A DNA stretch of 64,000 bases from Flavobacterium sp. HSC-32F16 (GCF_024171645.1 NZ_JALKAC010000001.1:248001-312000), one strand, 5' to 3'; counted from the first letter of the stretch, positions 1 to 9,383 are shown. The notes: a model not told the origin generated them from the sequence alone. Program-made: numbers and translations.

Positions 1-1
1 T

Positions 2-238
2 GTTCCTTTAATTATAAATTCAAAAGTCGAAATAAATGCCTTCGTTTCTATTATGGGAATTATTGTGGGCGGAGCTGCTGCAGGAATTGCCGGAATGTTT
101 CTCGCAATACCGCTTTTAGCGATATTAAAAATCATTTTTGACAGAATCGAATCTCTTGAACCCTGGGGATATTTAATGGGAAACCATATGCCGAGAAAAT
201 TTGCATGGCGAGTTCGAAGAGCCAAAGTACAAGAATAA
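2..238 (+). CDS. AI-2E family transporter, C-terminal part (5' truncated by window)
   Basis: The open frame is already running at base 2, well before the first ATG at 53, so this is the 3' end of a longer gene. About 78 residues are visible. They contain a glycine/alanine-rich segment (VGGAAAGIAGMFLAIP) and a last hydrophobic stretch (LLAILKIIFDRIE), followed by a short basic cytoplasmic tail. The G-x-x-G-x-x-LAIP-x-x-A-I-x-K-x-I pattern is typical of the last membrane segments of the AI-2E exporter / YhhT-PerM permease family. These are inner-membrane proteins of about 350 residues, some of which export small molecules or drive Na+/H+ exchange. The substrate cannot be inferred here. Confidence 0.75.
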   Translation, partial: VPLIINSKVEINAFVSIMGIIVGGAAAGIAGMFLAIPLLAILKIIFDRIESLEPWGYLMGNHMPRKFAWRVRRAKVQE

Positions 239-324
239 AATCTGTTGAATTATGAATTATTTGTATTATTTATCTTAAATTCATAGAATAATCAGCCTTA
301 AAATAAAGTTTTAAATTGATCTGA

Positions 325-2154
325 ATGTTACTAAATAAAAAAATAATTGTTTTTATTTCCTTATGCTTTTGTTTTCAAAGCATATATGCTCAGACAGATA
401 AAACAAAAAAAGAAAGTTCTCCTAAAAAAGACAGTACCGAGATTTATACTAAAATAAAAAACTATTCTAAAAAAAATAAGTTTACGCAAACCCTGCATAA
501 GCTTCTTTTTAGAACAAAAAGAGCTAAAAAAAAGGAAATTATTATACCTACTGATTCTCAAAATTATGAAGGTAAAATTATTCGTAATATAAATGTTATT
601 ACGCTGGATCCTTTTGGCTATTCTATTACAGATACAACTGTACAACCTAAAAACTGGGGAGAAAGAACCGGAAACAGGCTGCATTTAAAAACTAAAAAAA
701 TAGCGATCTATAATCTTCTTTTATTTAAAAGAAATGTTCCCTACGATACTTATAAGGTACAGGAATCTGAACGTTTGATTCGTGCACAAAGATATGTCAC
801 TGCAGTAAGGATTACTCATGAACTGGCAGGTGCTGCTTCTGATTCTGTTGATGTTACCATCCGCGTTTTAGATTCATGGAGCACCATTCCGAAGTTTTCA
901 ATATCCAGCAACAGAGTTTCTGTGGGATTTAAAGAAAAAGATTTTTTTGGATCAGGACAGCAGTTAGAATATAGTTTTACAAATAGATTTGATGATGGAG
1001 CAAACGGTAACGATATAACCTATACAGTTCCAAACATAAAAAATACCTATATCTCAACTGTACTTCATTACAATATGGACCTCGATAACAATTATACTAA
1101 AAGTATAGATATCGAGAGAGATTTCTATTCGCCTTTAACTAAATGGGCAGGCGGTGTTTTTGTAGGCCAGAATTTTAGAAAAGACACTTTGCAGGCACCC
1201 GATCAATCTTTTGCGTTTCAAACTTTTAAAAATAATTTTCAGGATTTATGGGTGGGCAAAGCCACAAAAGTATATGAAGATGATAATGAAGCCATAACCA
1301 ATTTAATTACATCTGCCCGTTTTTTAAATGTCAATTATACTGAATCGCCTGATTCTTTGCATGATCCAACAAAATTCTATTCAGATGAAAAACTTCTTTT
1401 AATGGGAATTGGGCTTAACAGACGTAAGTTTATCAAAGACAGTTATATTTTTAGAAATGGGCAAATAGAAGACGTTCCTATTGGAAGAATTTACGGAATT
1501 ACTTTAGGATATCAATACAAAAATTCTATGTGGAGACCGTATGCCGGTGCACAGTTTTCTTTTGGAAATTATTATCGTTTTGGATTCTTAAGTATGAATT
1601 TTGAAATGGGAACCTATTTACATCAGTCAAAAACCTATCAAACATCATATTTGTTTGAAGCCAATTATTTTACAAAACTTTATAATCTTGGAAATTGGAA
1701 ATTAAGGCAGTTTATAAACCCAAAAGTGGTAGTTGGTGCCAATCATGAAGATATTATAGGAGATCAGCTTAATATAAATGAACAAAACGGTCTGGCCGGA
1801 TTTAATAGTGCTTTATACGGAACAAGTAAAACAGTTTTATCATTACAAACCCAAACGTATTCGCCATATGCTCTTTGGGGATTCCGTTTAAATCCATTTT
1901 TTAATTATTCGATTGCGTTTTTAGGAAGCCCTAATAATGCTATGTTTGACAGCAAATCCTATTCAAAAGTTACTTTAGGTTTATTAATTAGTAATGACTA
2001 CTTAGTTTTCAGTTCATTTCAGCTGTCACTGTCATATTATCCAAGTATACCTTTTCAGGGTGATAATGTTTTCAAAACCAATACTTTTGAAACTACTGAT
2101 TATGGATTGCAAAGTTTTGAACTCGCAAAACCAAAAACCGTAGAATATAAATAA
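325..2154 (+). CDS. Outer-membrane beta-barrel protein with POTRA-like N-terminal region
   Basis: 609 residues with a cleavable signal peptide (hydrophobic IIVFISLCFCFQSIYA, cleavage near AQT). A Lys-rich, low-complexity linker runs to about residue 75. Residues ~85-190 look like a POTRA-type domain: a conserved start (GKIIRNINVITLDPFG), a step resembling VPYDTYKVQESERLIR, and a strand ending in VTIRVLDSW. The rest (about 200-600) alternates polar and aromatic residues as in a transmembrane beta barrel and has a C-terminal strand-like end. This order matches the BamA/TamA-like 'surface antigen' proteins common in flavobacteria. It is shorter than BamA (about 800) and has one apparent POTRA domain, so it is probably an accessory paralogue rather than the essential BamA. 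Single gene; role in outer-membrane or surface protein handling is inferred. Confidence 0.65.
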   Translation: MLLNKKIIVFISLCFCFQSIYAQTDKTKKESSPKKDSTEIYTKIKNYSKKNKFTQTLHKLLFRTKRAKKKEIIIPTDSQNYEGKIIRNINVITLDPFGYSITDTTVQPKNWGERTGNRLHLKTKKIAIYNLLLFKRNVPYDTYKVQESERLIRAQRYVTAVRITHELAGAASDSVDVTIRVLDSWSTIPKFSISSNRVSVGFKEKDFFGSGQQLEYSFTNRFDDGANGNDITYTVPNIKNTYISTVLHYNMDLDNNYTKSIDIERDFYSPLTKWAGGVFVGQNFRKDTLQAPDQSFAFQTFKNNFQDLWVGKATKVYEDDNEAITNLITSARFLNVNYTESPDSLHDPTKFYSDEKLLLMGIGLNRRKFIKDSYIFRNGQIEDVPIGRIYGITLGYQYKNSMWRPYAGAQFSFGNYYRFGFLSMNFEMGTYLHQSKTYQTSYLFEANYFTKLYNLGNWKLRQFINPKVVVGANHEDIIGDQLNINEQNGLAGFNSALYGTSKTVLSLQTQTYSPYALWGFRLNPFFNYSIAFLGSPNNAMFDSKSYSKVTLGLLISNDYLVFSSFQLSLSYYPSIPFQGDNVFKTNTFETTDYGLQSFELAKPKTVEYK

Positions 2155-2278
2155 TGCTGCTTATTTTGGATTTTTTTTCTCTTTTTTTAAGACTTTAAAA
2201 ATCAATATTTTGCATAAAACTCACCTTTATTTTACTCGTTAAAAAACATATTTTATTCGACAAAATACAATCGTTTTT

Positions 2279-2286
2279 TATTTTTG
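2279..2286 (+). promoter_or_regulatory. Bacteroidota -7 box (TATTTTTG) upstream of the His-rich protein gene
   Basis: TATTTTTG matches the Bacteroidota consensus TAnnTTTG and lies about 50 bases before the ATG at 2339. No convincing -33 TTG is seen at 19-20 bases upstream, so the call rests on the -7 box alone. Confidence 0.4.
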
Positions 2287-2338
2287 GCACGGTATATGAA
2301 AATCTCTAAACAAGATTAACATTTAAACTTTAGAAAAG

Positions 2339-2854
2339 ATGAAAACAATAAAGATAGCAATCGCCGGATTATTTCTTTTGGTTGCAAATGCCGCACAAGC
2401 TCAGGTGTCGATTAACGTTAATATAGGAACACCTCCAGCGTGGGGACCTGCAGGATATTCTGAAATGGAATATTATTATCTTCCAGATATTGAAGCTTAT
2501 TATGATGTACGTGCATCTCAATTCATCTATTACGGAAGAGGAAAATGGGTTAGAACAACTTATTTACCAAGACAATACAGAAACTATGATTTATACGGAG
2601 GATACAAAGTAGTTTTAACAGATTACCACGGAAGAACTCCTTATACTTACTTTGACCGCCATAAAGTAAAATATTACAGAGGATACCACGGTACACCGCA
2701 AAGACCTTACAAACCAAGACCGGTTTACGGATATAATGATCGCCGTCATGATCACAGAGATTACAAACATCATGACAAACATGATAAACACCACGGAAAA
2801 CACGATAGACATGATCGTGATGATGACAGACATGAAGGCCGTGGAAGAAGATAA
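2339..2854 (+). CDS. Secreted protein with a His/Asp-rich tail
   Basis: 171 residues with a clear signal peptide (about 22 residues, ending NAAQAQ). The middle (about 30-125) is rich in Tyr, Gly and aromatic residues and includes WGPAGYSEMEYYYLPDIEAY, a pattern I associate with small periplasmic proteins of flavobacteria whose function is unknown. The last ~40 residues consist almost wholly of His, Asp, Lys and Arg (HDKHDKH-type runs), which suggests metal binding or an unstructured polyelectrolyte tail. The gene stands alone between its own -7 box and a strong terminator. No enzyme motif is visible. Function unknown; metal sequestration is only a possibility. Confidence 0.7.
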   Translation: MKTIKIAIAGLFLLVANAAQAQVSINVNIGTPPAWGPAGYSEMEYYYLPDIEAYYDVRASQFIYYGRGKWVRTTYLPRQYRNYDLYGGYKVVLTDYHGRTPYTYFDRHKVKYYRGYHGTPQRPYKPRPVYGYNDRRHDHRDYKHHDKHDKHHGKHDRHDRDDDRHEGRGRR

Positions 2855-2880
2855 TATTGAATGCTGATGATTCAATACAA

Positions 2881-2915
2881 GAGAGTATCAAAATTATTGA
2901 TACTCTCTTTTTTTT
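2881..2915 (+). terminator. Rho-independent terminator
   Basis: A perfect 10-bp stem, gagagtatca at 2881-2890 with tgatactctc at 2898-2907, has a 7-base loop and is followed by eight T. It closes the single-gene unit ending at 2854. Confidence 0.92.
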
Positions 2916-3009
2916 AACTATTTTTTTCAATAACTTTAGTTAAAACAGTGCATTATTCACATAAATATCTTAACACGATGATTTTAAGCTATTTATTAAC
3001 AAAATAATC

Positions 3010-3039
3010 TTGTTTTATTCTATTTATAACATACATTTG
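3010..3039 (+). promoter_or_regulatory. Promoter of the LVIVD lipoprotein gene
   Basis: TTG at 3010-3012 and TACATTTG at 3032-3039 are 19 bases apart, matching the Bacteroidota sigma-A consensus (TTG-N19-TAnnTTTG). The start codon is 29 bases further on. Confidence 0.65.
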
Positions 3040-3068
3040 CAGCGAATTTCAAATCCAAAAACTCAATT

Positions 3069-4694
3069 ATGAAAAAGAATATTTATTTATTTTCATTTTT
3101 AACTCTATCACTTTTAATTTCATGCGATAACAGTGATGACAACAAAAACGACAACCAATCGTTAAACAACATTACCATTACTTCTGATCAAAACACTTTA
3201 AATCAAAGACTTGATTACACTAACTCAGGAGTAGTTGCTATCGAAAACGGTTCTTTAACAGGCAAAACTGCCGAAAATACCGTTACAACTTTTCCTTTAG
3301 TTCAGATTGCCGAAGTAAAACCGCCGGTAGATGCAAACGGAAAAACATTGCAGGCAAGTCATGTTACCGTTAACGGAAACTATGCTTATGTTTCTTACAT
3401 CACAAGAGGTGATGTTTATTCTGGGGCAATCGACGTTATTGATGTTTCAGATCCTTATAAACCAAAACTGGTTACATCTGCTTTAATTCCTAATACAGAT
3501 ATCACATCACTTACCTACTCTAACGGAAACCTTATTATTGGTGCTGCGAAAGATGTAGATAAAGATCCGTTACTAGGTAATAACCCTGCCATCGTTTTTA
3601 ACATGCCATTAAGCTCAGGATTATTAACTGATAAAGTAACTACTAATTACTTAGAAAGCAGAGTAACTACAGATGTTGCAGCGAATGCTTCTAATTATTT
3701 TGCCGTAACTGGAGATAACGGAAGTTTATTTAAAATAAATACTTCTACAAAAGCAATTACAGGAAAAACTGCAATGGCAGATTTACGTTCGATTGCATTA
3801 ACAACTGATAAAGTTGTGACACTAAGCGGAACCAAAGGAGTTAATATTTACAATCAATCAACACTTGCTTTGCAAAAAAGCTTTTCAACATCTACAGATG
3901 TAAGCGGTGCAAAAAGAACAATGGATATTGACGGAACTAAACTTTTAGTTTCTGAAGGTCGAAATGGTCTTGGTGTTTATGATATTAACAGTGGTTCAAA
4001 ATTACAAACTATTGCCATTGCAACGGCAGGAGAAGATAATGTGACCAATGCCGTTTCTATAAACGATGGTTATGCATTTCTTGCAAATGGTGCATTAGGA
4101 CTTAACGTTTACCAGTCAGGAACACAGCTTAATGCCTTAGGTTCTGTAGGAATTGCGGGTTCTTCAAACTATGTAAAATCAAGCGGTAACTATATCTATG
4201 TGGCCAGCGGAACAGGCGGTTTGAAAATCATTAAGATGGAAAAACCAAATACTACATTTGCAAGCTGTTTATCTTATGGCATTTACAATCAGGGTAAAGA
4301 TTTAGTTTTAAACTCAAATGAAACCAAATCATACCAAGGAGCCACTTCAATAAATTCAGTAATCGTAAATTCTGGAGCGACATTAACACATTGTGGTGCT
4401 ATCTCAGTTTTAAGTAACTTAACTTTAAACAGCAATGGTACTTTTAATATGAGAGGAAGTTTATCTCAAGGTAAATATCAGCAGTCAAATCCAACAGAAC
4501 TTGTTATTAACAGTAATTCAGTGTTGCAAATTGAAGGTTCAGTTGTAATTTGGGGAGATTTAAGATTAAACAGCGGGGCTAAAATTAATTTCATTGGAAA
4601 TGATTCTTCTATTACTATCTACGGAAAAGTAACTAAAGGAAGTAACGTAACAATTGCAGGAACTTACAGAGACACCGAAAATAAATTAAAATAA
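3069..4694 (+). CDS. LVIVD-repeat surface lipoprotein
   Basis: 541 residues with a lipoprotein signal peptide: a hydrophobic core followed by lipobox LLISC, the Cys near residue 19, then a Ser/Asp/Asn-rich linker. Repeated units such as GAIDVIDVSDPYKPKLV, LGVYDINSGSKLQTI, GLNVYQSG and GLKIIKME are LVIVD-type motifs, which form beta-propeller blades. The C-terminal ~120 residues change character (VIVNSGATLTHCGAISVLSN and similar) to a short beta-helix-like repeat. Such proteins are anchored to the outer membrane, and none has a firmly known role. No SusCD partner is adjacent. The gene is monocistronic between the promoter at 3010 and the terminator at 4735. Confidence 0.8.
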   Translation: MKKNIYLFSFLTLSLLISCDNSDDNKNDNQSLNNITITSDQNTLNQRLDYTNSGVVAIENGSLTGKTAENTVTTFPLVQIAEVKPPVDANGKTLQASHVTVNGNYAYVSYITRGDVYSGAIDVIDVSDPYKPKLVTSALIPNTDITSLTYSNGNLIIGAAKDVDKDPLLGNNPAIVFNMPLSSGLLTDKVTTNYLESRVTTDVAANASNYFAVTGDNGSLFKINTSTKAITGKTAMADLRSIALTTDKVVTLSGTKGVNIYNQSTLALQKSFSTSTDVSGAKRTMDIDGTKLLVSEGRNGLGVYDINSGSKLQTIAIATAGEDNVTNAVSINDGYAFLANGALGLNVYQSGTQLNALGSVGIAGSSNYVKSSGNYIYVASGTGGLKIIKMEKPNTTFASCLSYGIYNQGKDLVLNSNETKSYQGATSINSVIVNSGATLTHCGAISVLSNLTLNSNGTFNMRGSLSQGKYQQSNPTELVINSNSVLQIEGSVVIWGDLRLNSGAKINFIGNDSSITIYGKVTKGSNVTIAGTYRDTENKLK

Positions 4695-4734
4695 ATTGTA
4701 AGCGTCAAACCGCATTACAATTTAAACAGATACA

Positions 4735-4766
4735 AGCTGTCAGATTTATTTCTGGCAGCTTTTTTT
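4735..4766 (+). terminator. Rho-independent terminator
   Basis: AGCTGTCAGA at 4735-4744 pairs with TCTGGCAGCT at 4751-4760 (one G-U pair), with a 6-base loop and a run of T after it. Confidence 0.88.
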
Positions 4767-4842
4767 GTTTTATTCTTAAAATTTAAGGTACAATTATTGT
4801 GCGTTAACATTTCATTTAAATAATCTTCCATAAAATAATTAG

Positions 4843-4850
4843 TATTTTTG
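4843..4850 (+). promoter_or_regulatory. -7 box (TATTTTTG) for the PIG-L operon
   Basis: TATTTTTG matches TAnnTTTG, 31 bases before the start at 4882. No good -33 element is visible. Confidence 0.45.
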
Positions 4851-4881
4851 GAACAATTTCAAAAAAACAACTAACTCTGCC

Positions 4882-7413
4882 ATGCGAAAAATACAGGTTT
4901 TATTTCTTCTTTTATTTTTTATAGGTTTTCAAATCACGTTTGCACAACAGCCTCAAAAGCCAAATTCAGTTGAAATTTACAATCAGATTAAAAAATTAAA
5001 CTTTTTAGGTTCTGTATTGTATCTTGCTGCGCATCCGGATGACGAAAATACACGTATGATTTCGTATCTGGCTAATGAAATGCATGCCAGAACTGGTTAT
5101 TTGTCTTTAACGAGAGGCGACGGCGGACAAAACTTAATTGGTTCACAATTGCGTGAATTACTTGGAGTTATTAGAACTCAGGAATTAATTGAGGCTAGAA
5201 AAATAGACGGCGGAGAACAGTTTTTTTCAAGAGCAAACGATTTTGGTTTTTCTAAAAACCCGGATGAAACACTTCAAATCTGGGATAAAGATAAAGTTCT
5301 TGCCGATGTGGTTTGGACAATCAGAAATTTTCAGCCGGACATTATCATCAATCGTTTTGATCATCGTTCGCCGGGAACTACCCATGGACATCATACATCA
5401 TCTGCAATGTTAAGCGTCGAAAGTTTTAAATTAACAAATGACCCTAAAATATATCCGGAACAGCTTAAATATGTTGCGCCGTGGCAGGTAAAACGCCAGT
5501 TTTTTAACCCATCCTGGTGGTTTTACGGAAGCCAGGAAAAATTCGATGCTGCTAATAAATCCAAGTTTACCAAACTAGAAACAGGTGTTTATTATACAGG
5601 AACAGGAAAATCAAATCAGGAAATTGCCGCTTTAAGCCGAAGCCGTCATCAATCCCAAGGTTTTGGAAGTACAGGAGTTCGCGGTTTAGAAACGGAATAC
5701 CTTGAACTTATTAATGGGGAAAGTCCAAAAGACCGCGATAATTTATTTGATGGAATTGATACAAGCTGGAATCGTGTTAAAAACGGAAAACCAATTGGAG
5801 ATTTAATTTCAACGATTATTGATAAGTACAACTTCAGCAATCCATCTGCCAGCATTCCAGATTTAGTAAAAGCGTATACAATGATTGAAGCTTTAAACGA
5901 TACACATTGGAAAAATGTGAAATTAGCAGCAATCAAAAATAGTATTGCCTCTTGTTCTGGTTTATATCTTGAAGCCGTTGCCAGCGAACAGGAAGCTACT
6001 CCTGGAAGTATTGTAAAATTAAGCTTAGAAGCCATTAACAGATGTGCTGTTGGAATGGAATTGACCAGCATTACCACATTGCCAGACAATAAAACTACGG
6101 TTCAAAACAGTATTTTAAAAGACAATAACGATCAAAGAATCAATCTGCAAATACAACTTCCAAATAACATTGAATATACACAGCCTTATTGGTTAAAAGA
6201 AAAAGCAACTGTTGGAATGTATACGGTTTCAAATCAGCAAAATATTGGAATTCCAGACATTATCAGAGAAGTAAAAGTAATTTTCAATGTAAAAATAAAC
6301 AATGTCGAAATTCCGTTTGAGCGTACGGTTGTGTACAAATATAATGACGGTGTAAAAGGCGAAATGTATAATTTTCTGGATATTGTTCCAGAAGTTACGA
6401 CTTCGATCTTAGAAAGAGTATTGGTTTTTAGAGATACCAAAAGTAAAATGGTACCAGTAAAAGTACGCGCTGGAAAAGACGATTTAAAAGGAAATTTACA
6501 ATTAGAACTGCCAAAAAGCTGGAATGTATCTCCAAAACAAATTCCGTTTTCTTTAGATAAAAAAGGAACAGAACAGATTTTCTATTTTGAAGTTACGCCT
6601 CCAATAAATCCTGAAGAAATTTCAGCAAAAAGTATTGCTGCAGTTGATAATAAACGCTTTGACAGAGATCAAACTATTATTGATTTCAATCATATTACCA
6701 AACAAATGGTTTTAAAACCAGCTGAATCAAAATGTATCAGAATCGATTTAAAAACTTCTGGTGATGCAATTGCTTACATTATGGGCGCTGGCGACGAAGT
6801 ACCAGAAAGTTTAATTCAAATGGGATATAAAGTTTCTATTTTAAAACCGGAAGAAATTACTCCCGAAAAATTAGATTCATTCAGCACTGTTATTACAGGA
6901 ATTCGTGCTTACAACACCGTAAATGCATTAGCTAACAAACAAAACATCTTGTTTAATTTTGTAAAAAGCGGTAAAAACATGATCGTACAATACAATACAA
7001 ACGGGAAATTAGTAACTGATAAAATCGCACCTTATCCGTTAAAATTATCAAATGACCGTGTAACCGAGGAAAATGCTAAAGTAACATTTCTTGCACCCAA
7101 TCATCCGGTTTTAAATACGCCAAACAAAATTACTTCTAAAGATTTTGAAGGCTGGACACAAGAACAAGGTTTATATTATCCAGATGAATTTGATCCTGCC
7201 TTTACTCCTATTATTTCATCACATGACAAAGGAGAATCGGCTAAAAAAGGAGCTTTATTAGTTGCACCTTACGGAAAAGGGTATTACATCTATACCGGCT
7301 TAAGTTTCTTTAGAGAATTACCCGAAGGTGTTTCTGGCGCATACAAATTACTATCGAATATCATTTCGCTAAAACAACCTATTGAAGCTCCAAAACAAGA
7401 TATAAAGCAATAA
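4882..7413 (+). CDS. PIG-L family deacetylase with C-terminal GATase-like domain
   Basis: 843 residues, exported (signal peptide about 1-21, ending TFAQQ). The N-terminal domain has the PIG-L / LmbE zinc motif A-H-P-D-D-E at residues 50-55 (H51, D54 as metal/catalytic positions), a GDGGQNLIG loop, and a second metal-binding patch (RSPGTTHGHH). These enzymes hydrolyse N-acetyl groups from sugar-linked GlcNAc. A beta-sandwich middle follows. The C-terminal ~180 residues (AYIMGAGDEVPESLIQMGY to GAYKLLSNII) resemble the class I glutamine amidotransferase-like fold found in large Bacteroidota PIG-L proteins, with no visible catalytic Cys. It is the first gene of an operon with a tiny membrane protein and a sodium:solute symporter, so the released sugar may be imported by the symporter (inference). 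Confidence 0.85.
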   Translation: MRKIQVLFLLLFFIGFQITFAQQPQKPNSVEIYNQIKKLNFLGSVLYLAAHPDDENTRMISYLANEMHARTGYLSLTRGDGGQNLIGSQLRELLGVIRTQELIEARKIDGGEQFFSRANDFGFSKNPDETLQIWDKDKVLADVVWTIRNFQPDIIINRFDHRSPGTTHGHHTSSAMLSVESFKLTNDPKIYPEQLKYVAPWQVKRQFFNPSWWFYGSQEKFDAANKSKFTKLETGVYYTGTGKSNQEIAALSRSRHQSQGFGSTGVRGLETEYLELINGESPKDRDNLFDGIDTSWNRVKNGKPIGDLISTIIDKYNFSNPSASIPDLVKAYTMIEALNDTHWKNVKLAAIKNSIASCSGLYLEAVASEQEATPGSIVKLSLEAINRCAVGMELTSITTLPDNKTTVQNSILKDNNDQRINLQIQLPNNIEYTQPYWLKEKATVGMYTVSNQQNIGIPDIIREVKVIFNVKINNVEIPFERTVVYKYNDGVKGEMYNFLDIVPEVTTSILERVLVFRDTKSKMVPVKVRAGKDDLKGNLQLELPKSWNVSPKQIPFSLDKKGTEQIFYFEVTPPINPEEISAKSIAAVDNKRFDRDQTIIDFNHITKQMVLKPAESKCIRIDLKTSGDAIAYIMGAGDEVPESLIQMGYKVSILKPEEITPEKLDSFSTVITGIRAYNTVNALANKQNILFNFVKSGKNMIVQYNTNGKLVTDKIAPYPLKLSNDRVTEENAKVTFLAPNHPVLNTPNKITSKDFEGWTQEQGLYYPDEFDPAFTPIISSHDKGESAKKGALLVAPYGKGYYIYTGLSFFRELPEGVSGAYKLLSNIISLKQPIEAPKQDIKQ

Positions 7414-7423
7414 AACTCAAAAT

Positions 7424-7531
7424 ATGGAAGCTAAAAAAACAAAAAAATGGAAAAAAAGCTACACCTACGTTTTGGTCGCTAACGCAATTTATATTGTGAT
7501 TTTTTTCTTAATCATGCAATTTTATTCATAA
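7424..7531 (+). CDS. Small membrane protein (35 aa)
   Basis: An ATG at 7424 opens a 35-residue frame: a basic N-terminus (MEAKKTKKWKKS) and one hydrophobic segment (YVLVANAIYIVIFFLIMQF). It starts 10 bases after the PIG-L stop and ends 3 bases before the symporter ATG at 7535, so it fills the gap exactly. That spacing is good evidence for a real gene. The likely role is as a small subunit or stabiliser of the symporter, by analogy with small membrane proteins that accompany SSS transporters. No homologue is recognised by name. Confidence 0.65.
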   Translation: MEAKKTKKWKKSYTYVLVANAIYIVIFFLIMQFYS

Positions 7532-7534
7532 CCT

Positions 7535-9259
7535 ATGCAGCTATTTGACTGGATCGTACTTATTGTAACCCTTTTATTCATTGTTGGATATGGTTCATGG
7601 AAAACCAAAGGAAGTAAAAACGTTGAAGATTTCATTTTAGGAAACAACGAAACGCCTTGGTACACCGTTGGGCTTTCAGTAATGGCAACCCAGGCCAGTG
7701 CCATTACCTTTTTATCTACACCCGGACAAGCTTATCATGACGGAATGGGATTTGTGCAATTCTATTTTGGACTGCCAATTGCCATGATTGTAATTTGTTT
7801 GACCTTTATTCCGCTTTATCATAAAAACAAAGTTTTTACAGCCTATGAATTTCTGGAAAAACGATTTGATGTAAAAACACGTTCACTTGCCGCTATTCTA
7901 TTCTTAGTTCAAAGAGGATTAGGAACGGGACTTACCATATATGCCCCGGCCATTATTTTGTCGGCACTTTTAGGATGGAACCTTACCGTAATGAACATCA
8001 TCATTGGAGTTATGGTAATTATTTATACATTTTCCGGAGGAACAAAAGCCGTAAACGTTACACAGAAACAACAGATGTTTGTAATCATGTCAGGAATGTT
8101 CATTACCTTTTTTCTGATCTTACATTATCTTCCAAACGATATGACTTTTACAAGTGCCTTGCATATTGCAGGTGCAAACGATAAAATGAATATCGTAGAT
8201 TTCTCTTTTGATCCCGAAGAAAAATATACTTTTTGGAGCGGTATTACCGGAGGTTTTTTCTTGGCCCTCGCCTATTTTGGTACAGATCAATCGCAGGTTG
8301 GAAGATATTTATCCGGAAAATCAGTTGCAGAAAGTCAGATGGGATTAATCATGAACGGACTTTTAAAAGTTCCTATGCAGTTTTTTATTCTGCTTACCGG
8401 AGTTATGGTTTTTGTGTTTTTCCAATTCAATCCGGTTCCGTTAAACTTCAATCCGAATAATAAAATTGTTATTGAAAAATCAATTTACAAAGAAGAATAT
8501 CATACTTTAGAAAATAAACTAAGTAAACTTTCCGAAGATAAAAAAGTAATCAACCTTTTATATATCGATCAGTTAAATCAAGATTATGATAATCCGATTC
8601 TGAGAAAAGAATTAGTGAATTTATCCAATAAAGAAAAAGATTTACGCGACCGTGCCAAAGAAATCATTTCCAGAGCCGACAGCAACAGCGAAACAAATGA
8701 TAAAGATTATGTCTTTTTTCATTTTATTCTGCATTATTTGCCAAGAGGATTAATTGGTTTACTGCTTGCGGTAATTCTTTCTGCTGCCATGTCGTCAACC
8801 GCTTCGGGATTAACTGCTTTGGCCTCTACAACTGCAATAGACATTTACAAAAGAAATCTCAAAACCGAAAAATCAGAGAAGCATTATCTTAATGCCACTA
8901 AGTTTTTTACATTGTTTTGGGGAATTATCGCCATACTTTTCGCCTGCGTAGGAACTTTGTTTGAGAATTTAATTCAGCTTGTAAACATCATTGGTTCTAT
9001 CTTTTACGGAACAGTTCTGGGGATTTTCCTTGTTGGTTTTTACCTAAAAAGAGTTCAGGCAAAGCCAATGTTTATCAGTGCCATTATCAGCCAGTTAACC
9101 ATTTTTGTAATTTATTATTACATGATTTATAGTCAGGAAAAATTAGGTTATTTATGGCTGAATTTCATTGGTGCAATTTTAACAATTTTCTTGTCGCTTA
9201 TATTGCAGTTCTTGTTTTTTAAAGGAAAACCAAATGATGAAGATTTGATATTAAAATAA
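7535..9259 (+). CDS. Sodium:solute symporter (SSS family)
   Basis: 574 residues with about 13 hydrophobic segments. The start (DWIVLIVTLLFIVGYGSWK), the GLSVMATQASAITFLSTPGQ stretch and the TDQSQVGRYLSGKS motif are characteristic of SSS carriers, which use a Na+ gradient to import sugars, sialic acids or similar solutes. Residues ~305-385 form a charged hydrophilic insertion (ENKLSKLSEDKK and following) between membrane segments, an unusual extra domain relative to the ~500-residue family norm. Context with a PIG-L deacetylase suggests a sugar or deacetylated sugar substrate (inference). Confidence 0.9.
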   Translation: MQLFDWIVLIVTLLFIVGYGSWKTKGSKNVEDFILGNNETPWYTVGLSVMATQASAITFLSTPGQAYHDGMGFVQFYFGLPIAMIVICLTFIPLYHKNKVFTAYEFLEKRFDVKTRSLAAILFLVQRGLGTGLTIYAPAIILSALLGWNLTVMNIIIGVMVIIYTFSGGTKAVNVTQKQQMFVIMSGMFITFFLILHYLPNDMTFTSALHIAGANDKMNIVDFSFDPEEKYTFWSGITGGFFLALAYFGTDQSQVGRYLSGKSVAESQMGLIMNGLLKVPMQFFILLTGVMVFVFFQFNPVPLNFNPNNKIVIEKSIYKEEYHTLENKLSKLSEDKKVINLLYIDQLNQDYDNPILRKELVNLSNKEKDLRDRAKEIISRADSNSETNDKDYVFFHFILHYLPRGLIGLLLAVILSAAMSSTASGLTALASTTAIDIYKRNLKTEKSEKHYLNATKFFTLFWGIIAILFACVGTLFENLIQLVNIIGSIFYGTVLGIFLVGFYLKRVQAKPMFISAIISQLTIFVIYYYMIYSQEKLGYLWLNFIGAILTIFLSLILQFLFFKGKPNDEDLILK

Positions 9260-9287
9260 TACATCTCTTGTTATTACCCATAGATTG

Positions 9288-9383
9288 TCATTTCGACGAA
9301 GGAGAAATCGCACTGGAGAATCGACAAAGATTGGCGACTTTCTACACGAAAATACTAATGCGATCTCTCCTCCGTCGAAATGA
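9288..9383. repeat. Long imperfect inverted repeat (intergenic hairpin element)
   Basis: A 25-base left arm at 9288-9312 (starting tcatttcgacgaagg) pairs with a right arm at 9359-9383 (ending ccgtcgaaatga) with two mismatches; the loop is 46 bases. The arm matches a motif I recall as a dispersed intergenic repeat in flavobacterial genomes. It lies after the symporter stop and may also terminate transcription. Only one copy occurs in this window. Confidence 0.7.

Noticed and set aside
2550..2930. 126-aa and 86-aa minus-strand frames over the His-rich gene
   Set aside because: Antisense shadows of the His-rich gene; they lack signal or coding character and cross the terminator.
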